A DNA stretch of 64,000 nucleotides from UBA2336 sp964404445 (GCA_964404445.1 CAYOJW010000002.1:674827-738826), one strand, 5' to 3'; shown: positions 33,331-41,831, numbered from the stretch's first letter. The notes: generated by a model from the letters alone, not told the origin. Numbers and translations are program-made.

Positions 33331-35355
33331 ATGGATTTTAAGCTCACCAGCGAGTATGTGCCTACGGGCGATCAGCCCAAAGCCATCAAACAATTAGTAG
33401 AAGGCGTTGAGAATGGCGAATTGCACCAGGCATTATTGGGTGTAACCGGATCGGGCAAAACGTTTACCATGGCCAATGTAATCGCACAAACGCAACGGCC
33501 TACGCTCATCCTCAGCCATAACAAAACCTTAGCCGCCCAGCTTTACGGTGAGTTTAAAAATTTCTTTCCCGACAATGCCGTTGAGTATTTCATTTCGTAC
33601 TACGATTATTATCAACCCGAGGCATTCATCCCTTCATCGAACCTGTATATCGAAAAAGATCTTTCTATTAATGAAGAAATTGAAAAGCTGCGCCTGAGCG
33701 CAACCTCTGCCCTGTTAACCGGGCGCAGAGATGTGCTGGTAGTGGCTTCCGTTTCGTGTATCTATGGTATTGGTAACCCCGATGAGTTCGGTAAAAATGT
33801 AATTAAACTTAAAACAGGCGAAACCATTGCCCGTAACAAATTGCTGTTCGGCCTGGTCGATATTTTATACAACCGCACCGAAGCTGAATTTAAACGCGGT
33901 ACGTTCCGCGTGAAGGGCGATACAGTCGATATTTTTCTGGCGTATGCCGATTATGCCATCCGCATTTACTTTTGGGGCGATGAGATCGAATCCATGCAGC
34001 GCATTGATCCCGTAAGCGGAAAAAAAATATCAGACGAATCTGCCATCACTATTTTTCCGGCCAATCTTTTCGTAACCGGAAAAGATTCGATGCACCAGGC
34101 CATCCGCGAAATACAAGACGACATGGTGCAACAAGTGAAGATGTTTGAATCGGAACGAAAATTTCTGGAAGCCAAACGGCTAAAAGAACGCACCGAGTTT
34201 GATTTAGAGATGATGCGCGAGCTTGGTTATTGCTCCGGCATTGAAAATTACTCGCGTTACTTCGATCGCAGGCAGGCGGGTGCACGACCATTCTGTTTGA
34301 TCGACTATTTCCCCGATGATTTTTTATTGATGGTTGATGAGAGCCATGTAACCATTCCGCAAATACGTGCCATGTGGGGAGGCGACCGCTCACGCAAAGT
34401 AAACTTGGTTGATTATGGTTTTCGGTTGCCTTCGGCATTAGACAACCGCCCGCTTACATTCAACGAGTTTGAATCGCTCGTTAACCAGGCCGTGTATGTA
34501 AGCGCAACACCGGCCGAATATGAATTACGCAAGTCAGAGGGTGTGGTTGTAGAACAGTTGATCCGCCCTACCGGCTTGCTCGATCCCGAAATTGACGTAC
34601 GCCCCAGTAAAAACCAGATTGACGACCTGTTAGAAGAAATTGACGAACGTGTAAAAAAGAAAGAGCGTGTATTGGTTACTACCCTTACCAAGCGCATGGC
34701 CGAAGAGCTTACCAAGTATATGGAACGTGCCGGGGTAAAATGCCGCTACATCCACTCGGAAGTAACTACACTCGACCGCGTAGAAATTTTACGCGAACTG
34801 CGCCTTGGTATTTTTGATGTGCTGGTAGGCGTTAACCTGTTGCGCGAAGGGTTAGATTTGCCCGAAGTTTCTTTAGTAGCAATTCTCGATGCCGACAAGG
34901 AGGGTTTTTTACGCAACCAGCGTTCGTTGGTGCAAACTATTGGCCGTGCGGCACGCAACGAAAACGGGCGGGTGATTATGTATGCCGACTCGGTAACCGA
35001 ATCGATGCGATTAGCCATCGATGAAACCAACCGCAGGCGAAAAATCCAGATCGACTATAATAAAGCGCACGGCATTACACCTAAAACCATTGTGCGATCG
35101 AAAGAATCGATCTTGGGACAAACTAAAGTTGCCGATGCGAAAAAGTCCACGAAAAATTACTATGTAGAAAGCGAAGAAATAACCCTCGCGGCCGATCCCG
35201 TTGTGGCCTACCTCGGTAAAGACGAACTTCAAAAAATGGCCGACCGTACTAAAAAAGCCATGGAAAAAGCGGCCAAAGACCTTGAGTTTATAGAAGCCGC
35301 CCGCCTGCGCGATGAGTACATGGCTGTATTGAAGCTGATCGAAGAAAGAAAGTAA
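33331..35355 (+). CDS. uvrB: Excinuclease ABC subunit B
   Basis: This is the damage-verifying helicase of nucleotide excision repair, acting with UvrA and UvrC. The 674-residue protein has Walker A GVTGSGKTF (about 38-46), the beta-hairpin YYDYYQPEAF, DEAD-like DESH, motifs V and VI (GVNLLREGLDLPEVS, QTIGRAARN), and the C-terminal UVR helix pair (EKAAKDLEFIEAARLRDE). The length is normal and all motifs are intact. Confidence 0.97.
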   Translation: MDFKLTSEYVPTGDQPKAIKQLVEGVENGELHQALLGVTGSGKTFTMANVIAQTQRPTLILSHNKTLAAQLYGEFKNFFPDNAVEYFISYYDYYQPEAFIPSSNLYIEKDLSINEEIEKLRLSATSALLTGRRDVLVVASVSCIYGIGNPDEFGKNVIKLKTGETIARNKLLFGLVDILYNRTEAEFKRGTFRVKGDTVDIFLAYADYAIRIYFWGDEIESMQRIDPVSGKKISDESAITIFPANLFVTGKDSMHQAIREIQDDMVQQVKMFESERKFLEAKRLKERTEFDLEMMRELGYCSGIENYSRYFDRRQAGARPFCLIDYFPDDFLLMVDESHVTIPQIRAMWGGDRSRKVNLVDYGFRLPSALDNRPLTFNEFESLVNQAVYVSATPAEYELRKSEGVVVEQLIRPTGLLDPEIDVRPSKNQIDDLLEEIDERVKKKERVLVTTLTKRMAEELTKYMERAGVKCRYIHSEVTTLDRVEILRELRLGIFDVLVGVNLLREGLDLPEVSLVAILDADKEGFLRNQRSLVQTIGRAARNENGRVIMYADSVTESMRLAIDETNRRRKIQIDYNKAHGITPKTIVRSKESILGQTKVADAKKSTKNYYVESEEITLAADPVVAYLGKDELQKMADRTKKAMEKAAKDLEFIEAARLRDEYMAVLKLIEERK

Positions 35356-35366
35356 TAGCACTATAA

Positions 35367-35594
35367 CCCCAAAGTCCGTTAGACTTACTATTTGCTTTGG
35401 GATATTTGCCGTATGTGTTTCAAGTTGTCAGCGAGCCTGATTTAACTACATACACATATATCATTCTTGGAAACAGTATCGGTGGCTTAATTTGCGGTTA
35501 CGCTTATTGGAAAAAAGGGCTTGAAAGTGCTTTTGTTACTCATTTTGTTGCACATTTAACGATGTTTACTTTGGGGCTATTGTACCGTAAGTAA
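35367..35594 (+). pseudogene. 3' remnant of a CPBP intramembrane protease gene
   Basis: The reading frame is open from 35367 with no start codon until a TTG at 35397. It encodes LLFALGYLPYVF and GNSIGGLICGYAYWKKGLESAFVTHFVAH, the second and third motifs of CPBP (Abi) proteases, with the histidine of FALGHLP changed to tyrosine. The first motif (EExxxR) and at least half of the protein are missing. Only 11 bases separate it from the uvrB stop, so the 5' part was lost at this junction. It is AT-rich like the hydrolase downstream. A short expressed protein from the TTG is possible but unlikely to be active. Confidence 0.7.
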
Positions 35595-35619
35595 ATCAAA
35601 CACTAACACAAATTTTAAA

Positions 35620-36525
35620 ATGGAAATAAAAAATAAATCATCATTTAAAAACGAAACAAACGATTTTCAACACCTTGAAAATTGGGTAAAAAGATTAGAA
35701 CAATCTAACAACAGACAATATGAAAGAATTGAAATAAAAACTGCATTAGGGAAAACACACGTTTGGGGGATAAACACCAAAGACAACTTGGACACATTAG
35801 TGATTTTTCCGGGTGCAAGAACTTCATCACTTTTTTGGGACTTTGACAAAGGGTTGGATAATTTAGGTATTAAGCTCAGGATTTTTTTAGTCGAAACAAA
35901 CGGACTTCCGAATTTCAGCAATGGCGACACTCCCGATATTAAATCGTTAGATTACGGACATTGGGCAAATGAAGTCCTTGAAAAATTAGAAATCAATAAG
36001 GCTTTTATAGCAGGTGCTTCCTTTGGTGGTTTAATCTGTATGAAATTGGGAATTACTAACCCCGATAAAGTTAAAGCAGCTTTTCTTTTAAATCCAGGTT
36101 GTTTACAACCATTTTCATTAAAAATAAGCAATCTTTATTACAATCTTTTGCCTATTATAAAACCTACCGAAGCAAATGTTCTTAAATTTTTAAATAAAGC
36201 TGTTTTCTCAAAACCCAATCACCAATTATCGACAGAAGCCGAAAAACTAATTATTGACTATGAAGTCTTCGCTATCAGCAGATATAACGACAAGACACAG
36301 AAACCATATTATATGGACAAGCAATTAGCCGAAGTTAAGGTTGATACTTTTCTGCTTGAAGGCGATAAAGATTTACTGTTCCCTTACCAAAAATCAATTG
36401 ACAACGCAAAAAAACATATAGAGAAATTAAAAGAAGTAGAAATATTTGAAAACGTTGGACACGGAATAGAAACATACAACAAAGCAATGAATTATATCGG
36501 AGAACAAATAAAAAACTACCGCTAA
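35620..36525 (+). CDS. Alpha/beta hydrolase
   Basis: The 301-residue protein has an alpha/beta-hydrolase fold with nucleophile Ser in GASFGGLIC (about residues 132-140), an acid in LLEGDKDLLFP and His in NVGHGIETY. No signal peptide is seen. Base composition is clearly AT-richer than uvrB or sod, pointing to acquisition. A perfect hairpin (CTACCG / CGGTAG, 36516-36534) straddles the stop. The substrate is unknown. Confidence 0.82.
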   Translation: MEIKNKSSFKNETNDFQHLENWVKRLEQSNNRQYERIEIKTALGKTHVWGINTKDNLDTLVIFPGARTSSLFWDFDKGLDNLGIKLRIFLVETNGLPNFSNGDTPDIKSLDYGHWANEVLEKLEINKAFIAGASFGGLICMKLGITNPDKVKAAFLLNPGCLQPFSLKISNLYYNLLPIIKPTEANVLKFLNKAVFSKPNHQLSTEAEKLIIDYEVFAISRYNDKTQKPYYMDKQLAEVKVDTFLLEGDKDLLFPYQKSIDNAKKHIEKLKEVEIFENVGHGIETYNKAMNYIGEQIKNYR

Positions 36526-36617
36526 CATCGGTAGCTGTTGCACAACTACTCAAAGGGCAAATTGTTGATAAGTAGCCTTCGGGTTTTGCGTCAGGCGGGC
36601 GGGCATCTTTAAAACAC

Positions 36618-36650
36618 AAAAGCCCCGGTGAACAATACACCGGGGCTTTT
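36618..36650. terminator. Strong bidirectional terminator, probably the original sod terminator
   Basis: AAAAGCCCCGGTG (36618-36630) and CACCGGGGCTTTT (36638-36650) form a 13-bp perfect stem with a seven-base loop, and T-runs on both strands. It serves the hydrolase on the plus strand. On the minus strand it lies 23 bases after the stop of the displaced sod fragment, so it was probably the terminator of the ancestral sod gene. Confidence 0.8.
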
Positions 36651-36672
36651 GCTTTATGCTGTTTTACAAAAC

Positions 36673-36782
36673 TTACTTCACTGCAAAACGCTTCGCTACC
36701 TCATCCCAGTTCACTACGTTCCAGAAAGCGGTAATGTAATCCGGTCTGCGGTTTTGGTAGTTCAGGTAATAAGCGTGCTTCA
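36673..36782 (-). pseudogene. Displaced 3' end of a superoxide dismutase gene
   Basis: About 105 bases match the 3' end of the intact sod gene (39067-39173) in the same orientation, with about ten differences. The translation HAYYLNYQNRRPDY then TAFWNVVNWDEVAKRF and a stop is frame-conserved. Homology stops abruptly at the His codon of the WEHAYY motif. With the intact sod beyond the AbiE genes, this is what integration at the 3' end of a gene leaves behind: the old end displaced, a donor-derived end restored. Confidence 0.8.
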
Positions 36783-36805
36783 TCTAAAAACCCGAATTAA
36801 TATAA

Positions 36806-36849
36806 TTTGTTTCTATAATGCACTATATTTACTGCAAAATAGAAACAAA
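36806..36849. promoter_or_regulatory. Inverted-repeat operator in front of the AbiE genes
   Basis: TTTGTTTCTA (36806-36815) and TAGAAACAAA (36840-36849) are a perfect 10-bp inverted repeat 24 bases apart, the right arm touching the AbiEi ATG. AbiEi antitoxins are known to repress their own operon by binding inverted repeats in the promoter, so this is the probable binding site. The TTTG of the left arm could also be a -33 box. Confidence 0.55.
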
Positions 36850-37467
36850 ATGAGCTTTCTGGAGTTTAAGGACAAAATGTTTGCCCTCGCCTGCTTTAGC
36901 ATACATCAGGTATATGCATGGAAACCGGGCTTCGACAGGAATAACCTTACCCGTTGGGTAAAGAAAGGCTACCTGTTAAGGCTCAGGCAGGGGTATTTCG
37001 CTTTTGCGGAATACAAAGGCAAAAGTGATTATGCACTATACTTTGCCAACCGGATGTACCGCCCCTCTTATATAAGCCTGCATACAGCACTGGCGTTTTA
37101 TGGTTTAATACCGGAGGCAGTGGTACAGATTACCAGCGTAACTTCAATTAAAACCGCTTCGTTTAAAAATGATTTTGGCGAATATTCATATCGAAACGTG
37201 AAAGAGAGCCTGATGTTCGGCTATGAACTAAAACCGATGGCAGACAAACGTGTTATTCAGTTTGCTACCCCCGAAAAAGCATTGCTTGACCTGCTGTACC
37301 TTCACCCCTATTACAATAACGCGCAAGAATTAGAAGCACTACGGTTAGATGAAGATTATCTGCACCATGATTTAAAAAAGGATTTATTGGAAACACACGC
37401 TGCAACATTTCAAAGTAAAGCGCTCGATCAAAGAGTGAAACTCCTTTTTAAAACCTACGGACTATGA
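36850..37467 (+). CDS. AbiEi-type antitoxin (type IV toxin-antitoxin)
   Basis: The 205-residue protein starts at the ATG 36850, not at the far-upstream in-frame codon 36628, which would run through the terminator and sod remnant. The N-terminal 60 residues are a winged-helix-like domain (LTRWVKKGYLLRLRQGYFAF), followed by the AbiEi C-terminal region (YISLHTALAFYGLIPEA, FATPEKALLDLLYL). It overlaps the toxin gene by four bases (ATGA), the standard arrangement. It should neutralise the toxin and repress the operon. Confidence 0.85.
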   Translation: MSFLEFKDKMFALACFSIHQVYAWKPGFDRNNLTRWVKKGYLLRLRQGYFAFAEYKGKSDYALYFANRMYRPSYISLHTALAFYGLIPEAVVQITSVTSIKTASFKNDFGEYSYRNVKESLMFGYELKPMADKRVIQFATPEKALLDLLYLHPYYNNAQELEALRLDEDYLHHDLKKDLLETHAATFQSKALDQRVKLLFKTYGL

Positions 37468-38252
37468 TACAAATAGAACAGATAAGGAATTATTTTCCCG
37501 AACAAGTAAGCGATAACGCTGTGTTTTACAAATACATGGTCAAAGAATATTTGCAGTTACTCATACTGGATTACCTGTCATCTACACCTTACACACAAAA
37601 AATAATTTTTATTGGTGGCACTAATCTTCGGCTGGTAAAAGGGATCGATCGCTTTTCGGAAGATATAGATTTCGACTGTAAGAATTTTTCCGAAACGGAG
37701 TTTACAGAAATGACAGACGCGATCATTCTGTTTTTAGAACGCTCAGGCTGGCGTGTTGAAACAAAGAACAAGGCCAACCCCAAACTCACTGCCTTCAGGC
37801 GGAATATTCACTTTCCGGAATTGTTGTTTGATATGGGGTTAAGCGGCCATAAAGAAGAACGCTTCCTGATAAAAGTAGAAAGTCAGGATCAGGGAGTAGT
37901 ATATGAGCCGGTAGTAGCCAACATAAGCGGATGTGGTTTTTTCTTCCCTTTCCCCGTACCGTCCGACAGCACCTTGTGCAGCATGAAAATAGCCGCCATG
38001 CTTGCACGCTCTAAAGGCCGTGATTTTTATGACCTTATGTTTTTATTGGCACAGGCAAAGCCTGATTATGATTTTCTTACAAAAGCCTGCAACATCAGCA
38101 CACTCCACGAATTAAAAACAGCTACGCAAAACCGCCTTAAAACCATAGACCTGAAAATAAAACAGCGGGATTTTGAACATCTGCTTTTCAATAAAACAAA
38201 CAGTGAAAAAATATTGCGGTTTGCTGCTTTTATAGATGCCCTGAAAGCGTAG
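37464..38252 (+). CDS. AbiEii/AbiGii-type nucleotidyltransferase toxin
   Basis: The 262-residue protein has the nucleotidyltransferase signature GGTNLRLV ... RFSEDIDFD (about residues 51-73) and a later LARSKGRDFYDLMFLL motif of the AbiEii family. Known members modify tRNA or similar acceptors and give abortive phage infection. With the upstream antitoxin it forms a complete type IV module. The pair lies in the segment inserted at the sod 3' end. Confidence 0.88.
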   Translation: MIQIEQIRNYFPEQVSDNAVFYKYMVKEYLQLLILDYLSSTPYTQKIIFIGGTNLRLVKGIDRFSEDIDFDCKNFSETEFTEMTDAIILFLERSGWRVETKNKANPKLTAFRRNIHFPELLFDMGLSGHKEERFLIKVESQDQGVVYEPVVANISGCGFFFPFPVPSDSTLCSMKIAAMLARSKGRDFYDLMFLLAQAKPDYDFLTKACNISTLHELKTATQNRLKTIDLKIKQRDFEHLLFNKTNSEKILRFAAFIDALKA

Positions 38253-38416
38253 TGTTATTGTGTCTGAAAACCGTATTACACTTGTAACCCCGTTTCAGAA
38301 AGTATCTAAAAACCTGCGATGAAGCGTACGGTTATGAAGGACTGAAACGGAACATCAGTTTTGTTACAACATAGTTAAGTGTGTACCCACGTGTTGTTAT
38401 CTCACTTAGTTTAATA

Positions 38417-38968
38417 TCATATACAATCACCTGTGTGGCACACTAAAATATCCCCATGACCAACATAAAAAAACTTATCACCCTCTTTTGAAAACCCATA
38501 GTATAGCCGCATGATGGAATTATTGGGGAAAATGTTTTCATTCGACAGGTCGAATGTATGTTCAGAGCCGTATCCAATATATGAATGCCGAAATCTCACA
38601 CGTAGATCTTCATGAACAAGTATTAAATTCACTTTAGTTGGCCCTCCACCCAGCAAATCGATTTTAATTGTTGTAGCGTACGAGCACGGATTAGGGTATG
38701 CAGGCGAAATTTGAACTATAGAATAATCAGTATCCGATAAATCCGTTCCCGGATCAAAGTCAAGTAGTTTCATGACTTTTTCGGGTAAACGCTTATCAGC
38801 TCCCCAATCGTCTAAATCACGAGATCCATACGTTCCCATAGGTGTACCCTGTGCATCCGTAAGCACTATCCCTTCAAATTTTATCTGTCCATCATCGTCT
38901 TCATCACAGGAAAAGACTATGGTGATTAGAACAAACAGAATAAACATTTTTACCTTATGAAGGCGCAT
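38417..38968 (-). CDS. Small lipoprotein with a T9SS/FlgD-like domain
   Basis: From the ATG at 38968 a lipoprotein signal ends at VFSC (about residue 21), followed by an Asp-rich stretch (DEDDDG). Residues about 95-165 resemble the Ig-like tail of type IX secretion substrates or FlgD: SPAYPNPCSYATTIKIDL, a final HTFDLSNENIFP. Here it is internal, with about 35 residues after it, so it is not a standard sorting tail. An ATG at 39031 would spoil the signal peptide and overlap the sod terminator. Function unknown; possibly brought in with the AbiE genes. Confidence 0.6.
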   Translation of the reverse strand: MRLHKVKMFILFVLITIVFSCDEDDDGQIKFEGIVLTDAQGTPMGTYGSRDLDDWGADKRLPEKVMKLLDFDPGTDLSDTDYSIVQISPAYPNPCSYATTIKIDLLGGGPTKVNLILVHEDLRVRFRHSYIGYGSEHTFDLSNENIFPNNSIMRLYYGFSKEGDKFFYVGHGDILVCHTGDCI

Positions 38969-39010
38969 AAAACTTTTTGACAATTTTGTTGATATAAATG
39001 TAGTTTGCTT

Positions 39011-39044
39011 AAAAAAATAACATCCACTCAACGTGGATGCTATT
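39011..39044 (-). terminator. Rho-independent terminator after sod
   Basis: On the minus strand the stem GCATCCAC / GTGGATGT, extended by AATA / TATT, is followed by a run of T. It lies 22 bases after the sod stop and differs completely from the terminator at 36618, supporting a different origin for the present 3' end of sod. Confidence 0.7.
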
Positions 39045-39066
39045 TCGTATTATCATTTTTGAGACC

Positions 39067-39672
39067 TTATTTCGCTGCAAAACGCTTCGCTACTTCATCC
39101 CAGTTAACCACGTTCCAGAACGCAGTAACATAGTCCGGTCTGCGGTTTTGGTAGTTCAGGTAATAAGCGTGTTCCCAAACGTCCAATCCTAAAATGGGCG
39201 TGCCTTTTACTTCGGCAACATCCATTAACGGATTATCCTGATTAGGTGTTGATGTAACCTGAAGTTTACCGCTGGCATCTTTAATAAGCCATGCCCAACC
39301 CGACCCGAAACGGCCGGCAGCCGCTGCGGCAAACTTGGTTTTAAATTCATCGAAACTTCCAAAGGCAGCGTTAATGGCATCGGCCAGTGCACCGGTTGGA
39401 GCGCCCCCGGCATTCGGGGCGAGAATCGTCCAGAACAAGCTATGGTTGTAATGCCCACCTCCGTTGTTGCGAACAGCCGCAGGATATTTCGAGATATTCG
39501 TACAGATTTCTTCAATGCTCAGGCTCTCTTCCGGTTTACCGGCAATAGCGGCATTCAGGTTGGTAACATAAGCGTTGTGATGTTTGCCGTGATGGATTTC
39601 CATCGTTTTGGCATCGATATGTGGTTCTAAAGCGTTGGTCGCGTAAGGGAGCGCAGGAAGTGTAAAGGCCAT
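39067..39672 (-). CDS. Superoxide dismutase, Fe/Mn type
   Basis: The enzyme converts superoxide to oxygen and peroxide. The 201-residue protein has the four metal ligands: H27 (EIHHGKHH), the His of GHYNHSLFW, and D and H of LDVWEHAYY. The GGGH and GSGWAWL segments lean to the manganese type, but metal use cannot be settled here. There is no signal peptide, so it is cytosolic. Its last 35 codons are duplicated, diverged, at 36673-36782. Confidence 0.95.
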   Translation of the reverse strand: MAFTLPALPYATNALEPHIDAKTMEIHHGKHHNAYVTNLNAAIAGKPEESLSIEEICTNISKYPAAVRNNGGGHYNHSLFWTILAPNAGGAPTGALADAINAAFGSFDEFKTKFAAAAAGRFGSGWAWLIKDASGKLQVTSTPNQDNPLMDVAEVKGTPILGLDVWEHAYYLNYQNRRPDYVTAFWNVVNWDEVAKRFAAK

Positions 39673-39815
39673 AAAATTTTATTTTTTAGTTAAACAATAT
39701 TGATGATTGGCTTGATGGTTTTACCATACAACCATGCCAAATATACAACGGTAAAACGAAGTAGAAAATTCACTTTTTATATACCTGCCGGGAATAAATT
39801 GTGAAACAGGCCGTA

Positions 39816-40268
39816 TTACTGATCGCGGTCGCGTATGCCTTTAAAAAACTGGTTGATCAGCGCTTTGGCTTCATCGCCCTTCACGCCTTTTACCACTTCG
39901 GTACGTGTATGCAACAACGGACTCGAAACTAATGAATACCCGCGCTGTACATCGGCTGCACCATACACCAATTTTTGTAATTGTACCCAGTGCAACGCAC
40001 CCGCACACATCACGCACGGCTCAAGGGTAACATACAGCGTACATTCATTCAGGTATTTCGAGCCGAGATAGTTAGCGGCCGCTGTCGTTGCCAACATCTC
40101 GGCATGTGCCGTAGCATCGGTAAGCTTTTCGGTTTGGTTATGCGCCCGCGCAATAATTCTGTTTTTGCAAACTACCACCGCGCCCACAGGCACCTCTCCT
40201 GTTTCAAAAGCTTTTTGCGCTTCCTTCAATGCCTCACGCATGAAGTATTCATCGGTAAACAATTCCAT
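39816..40268 (-). CDS. tadA: tRNA-specific adenosine deaminase / nucleoside deaminase
   Basis: The 150-residue zinc deaminase has HAEMLA (Zn His and the catalytic Glu) and PCVMCAGAL (two Zn Cys), with the N-terminal FMREALKEAQKAFETGEVPVGAV typical of TadA. TadA converts A34 to inosine in tRNA-Arg(ACG). Guanine or cytosine deaminases share the fold, but the length and N-terminus fit TadA best. Confidence 0.88.
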   Translation of the reverse strand: MELFTDEYFMREALKEAQKAFETGEVPVGAVVVCKNRIIARAHNQTEKLTDATAHAEMLATTAAANYLGSKYLNECTLYVTLEPCVMCAGALHWVQLQKLVYGAADVQRGYSLVSSPLLHTRTEVVKGVKGDEAKALINQFFKGIRDRDQ

Positions 40269-40350
40269 CGGTTAACGTTAATGAAAGTTAAAAAACGTAT
40301 GCCCTGAAACCTTCTGTGATCGGATCAGTTTAAGGGAAATAAATTTTTAT

Positions 40351-41256
40351 ATGCAAAGATACTTTTTCCTACTCCAACTTGCGGTATTATTTACCGTAAT
40401 TCAAGCTTCAGCACAACTTGCAAGCACGCCTGAACTGAACGAAGAGTTCAATTCAGAAAAATATTTATCCGATTGGACCTGGCTTCACACCAAAGAAGGC
40501 TGGCCTGATAAAGTGCGAAAGAAAGAATTGAAAGATGGCAAACTTATCCTCGATATGGGCACGTCAGGATGGTTTGCCGATAAAAATGCACCGTTTTTAT
40601 TCCGGGAAATAAAAGGCGACTTTGATGTACGTGCGCGCATCAAAGCCAGCGGGCTTCAGCGCGATATTGCTGAAACGTTGTGGTCGTTGGGCGGTTTGAT
40701 GGTGCGCGTGCCCAAACCCGACACCAAAGATCAATGGAAACCCAAAGAAGAAAACTGGATGTTTATGACAACCGGTGTTGCCGAAGAACCGGGCAAGCAA
40801 GTCATCGAAACCAAGTACACCATCAACAGCAAATCAAATTTAAAATTGCGCGATGCCAAAGCCGGATGGATTGTGTTACGCATTGTGCGTGTGGGCAACG
40901 CATTTATCATGCTTTACAAATACGATCAGGATAAACAATGGATCGTACACGACCGTTTTTATCTGGTTGACTGGCCACAGGTTTTGCAGGTTGGTGTTAA
41001 TGGTTACACCAACAGCATGGCTGTTCCGTCAAATATTTTGTGGGGCGATCCGTTTAAGTTCAACAACGAATCGTACGATCATTTCGGTAAACCCGATTTT
41101 CAGTTAACCATCGATTACATTCACTTTCAAAAACCAAAAGTGAATTACGATGTTGCGGGTAACCCCGGCAAACAATGGCTCAACCAGGTTTATGCCAACC
41201 GGTTGGTTGACTATTCGCTGAGCAACGAAAGTCTGTTGAAGCTTATCGGCAACTAA
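40351..41256 (+). CDS. Secreted DUF1349-like, lectin/glucanase-fold protein
   Basis: The 301-residue protein has a signal peptide (1-21) and then a beta-sandwich resembling DUF1349/concanavalin-type domains: LNEEFNSEKYLSDWTWLH, GDFDVRARIKASG, TLWSLGGLMVRVP, VLRIVRVGNAFIMLYKYDQDKQW, VLQVGVNGYTNS. Such domains often bind or act on glycans, but no catalytic pair is evident. It is monocistronic with its own terminator. Confidence 0.75.
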   Translation: MQRYFFLLQLAVLFTVIQASAQLASTPELNEEFNSEKYLSDWTWLHTKEGWPDKVRKKELKDGKLILDMGTSGWFADKNAPFLFREIKGDFDVRARIKASGLQRDIAETLWSLGGLMVRVPKPDTKDQWKPKEENWMFMTTGVAEEPGKQVIETKYTINSKSNLKLRDAKAGWIVLRIVRVGNAFIMLYKYDQDKQWIVHDRFYLVDWPQVLQVGVNGYTNSMAVPSNILWGDPFKFNNESYDHFGKPDFQLTIDYIHFQKPKVNYDVAGNPGKQWLNQVYANRLVDYSLSNESLLKLIGN

Positions 41257-41265
41257 AATTGATTG

Positions 41266-41311
41266 TGAAGAGTATCGGGTTATTTGATCTTGATACTCTT
41301 CATCATTTTTT
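41266..41311 (+). terminator. Terminator hairpin reaching into the convergent gene
   Basis: TGAAGAGTATC (41266-41276) and GATACTCTTCA (41292-41302) form a perfect 11-bp stem, followed by CATTTTTT. The right arm is also the end of the coding sequence of the minus-strand gene at 41280, whose stop lies in the loop. It ends transcription of the plus-strand gene. Confidence 0.75.
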
Positions 41312-41831
41312 CAGCCGTTTCCTGCCAGTCGGCACGGTTGCGTCTGGGGCAGTTAAACGAAAACACCAATGTGCGCGAAGGCTCAATCAAATACTGAATG
41401 TATGTATAGTTCAGCACCGGCTCGCGCAATTCAAGCGATGAGCGCTCTCCCCTCATGCGCGACTCAAACTCAAAGAAAATAAACCTGCGCCCGCTTACTT
41501 CGTGTGTGCCTTCATTCAGCATATCTACGTTATCGAACATATTGATTACGCTGGAGCGGAAGAATTGCCGGGCAACTTCCAGGTCGCTGTCGGGCCAGCG
41601 CGTAGCCGAAATGTTCACGCTAAAATCGGCATCGCGGTTCGGGTTGGTATAAGCGGCAAGCGGTTTACGCACCGATGGATAGCGTTGCGAAAAATCCAGG
41701 TCACCCATCGGTATAAAATTTTTCGGGATCAGCGCGGTTATATCGGCTGTTAGTTTTGTCTTGACCAACTTAGGTTCGTTATCGGTCGGGAACACCGTTA
41801 TGAGCATAACCAAAAAAAGTACCTTCTGCAT
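41280..41831 (-). CDS. Conserved hypothetical protein, PsbP/DUF1795-like
   Basis: The 183-residue protein has a short hydrophobic N-terminus (MQKVLFLVMLITVF) that may be a signal peptide or a truncated one. The rest alternates strands and helices and ends in WQETAEKMMKSIKI, recalling PsbP/DUF1795 domains, in which a final helix follows a beta-sheet. No functional residue can be named. Confidence 0.6.
   Translation of the reverse strand: MQKVLFLVMLITVFPTDNEPKLVKTKLTADITALIPKNFIPMGDLDFSQRYPSVRKPLAAYTNPNRDADFSVNISATRWPDSDLEVARQFFRSSVINMFDNVDMLNEGTHEVSGRRFIFFEFESRMRGERSSLELREPVLNYTYIQYLIEPSRTLVFSFNCPRRNRADWQETAEKMMKSIKIK

Noticed and set aside
35397..35594. 65-codon frame as an independent small gene
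   Set aside because: Its sequence is the C-terminal half of a CPBP protease and homology continues upstream of the only start codon, so it is treated as a remnant.
36628..36849. Upstream extension of the AbiEi frame
   Set aside because: It would run through a strong terminator and the sod remnant on the other strand; the family N-terminus starts at 36850.
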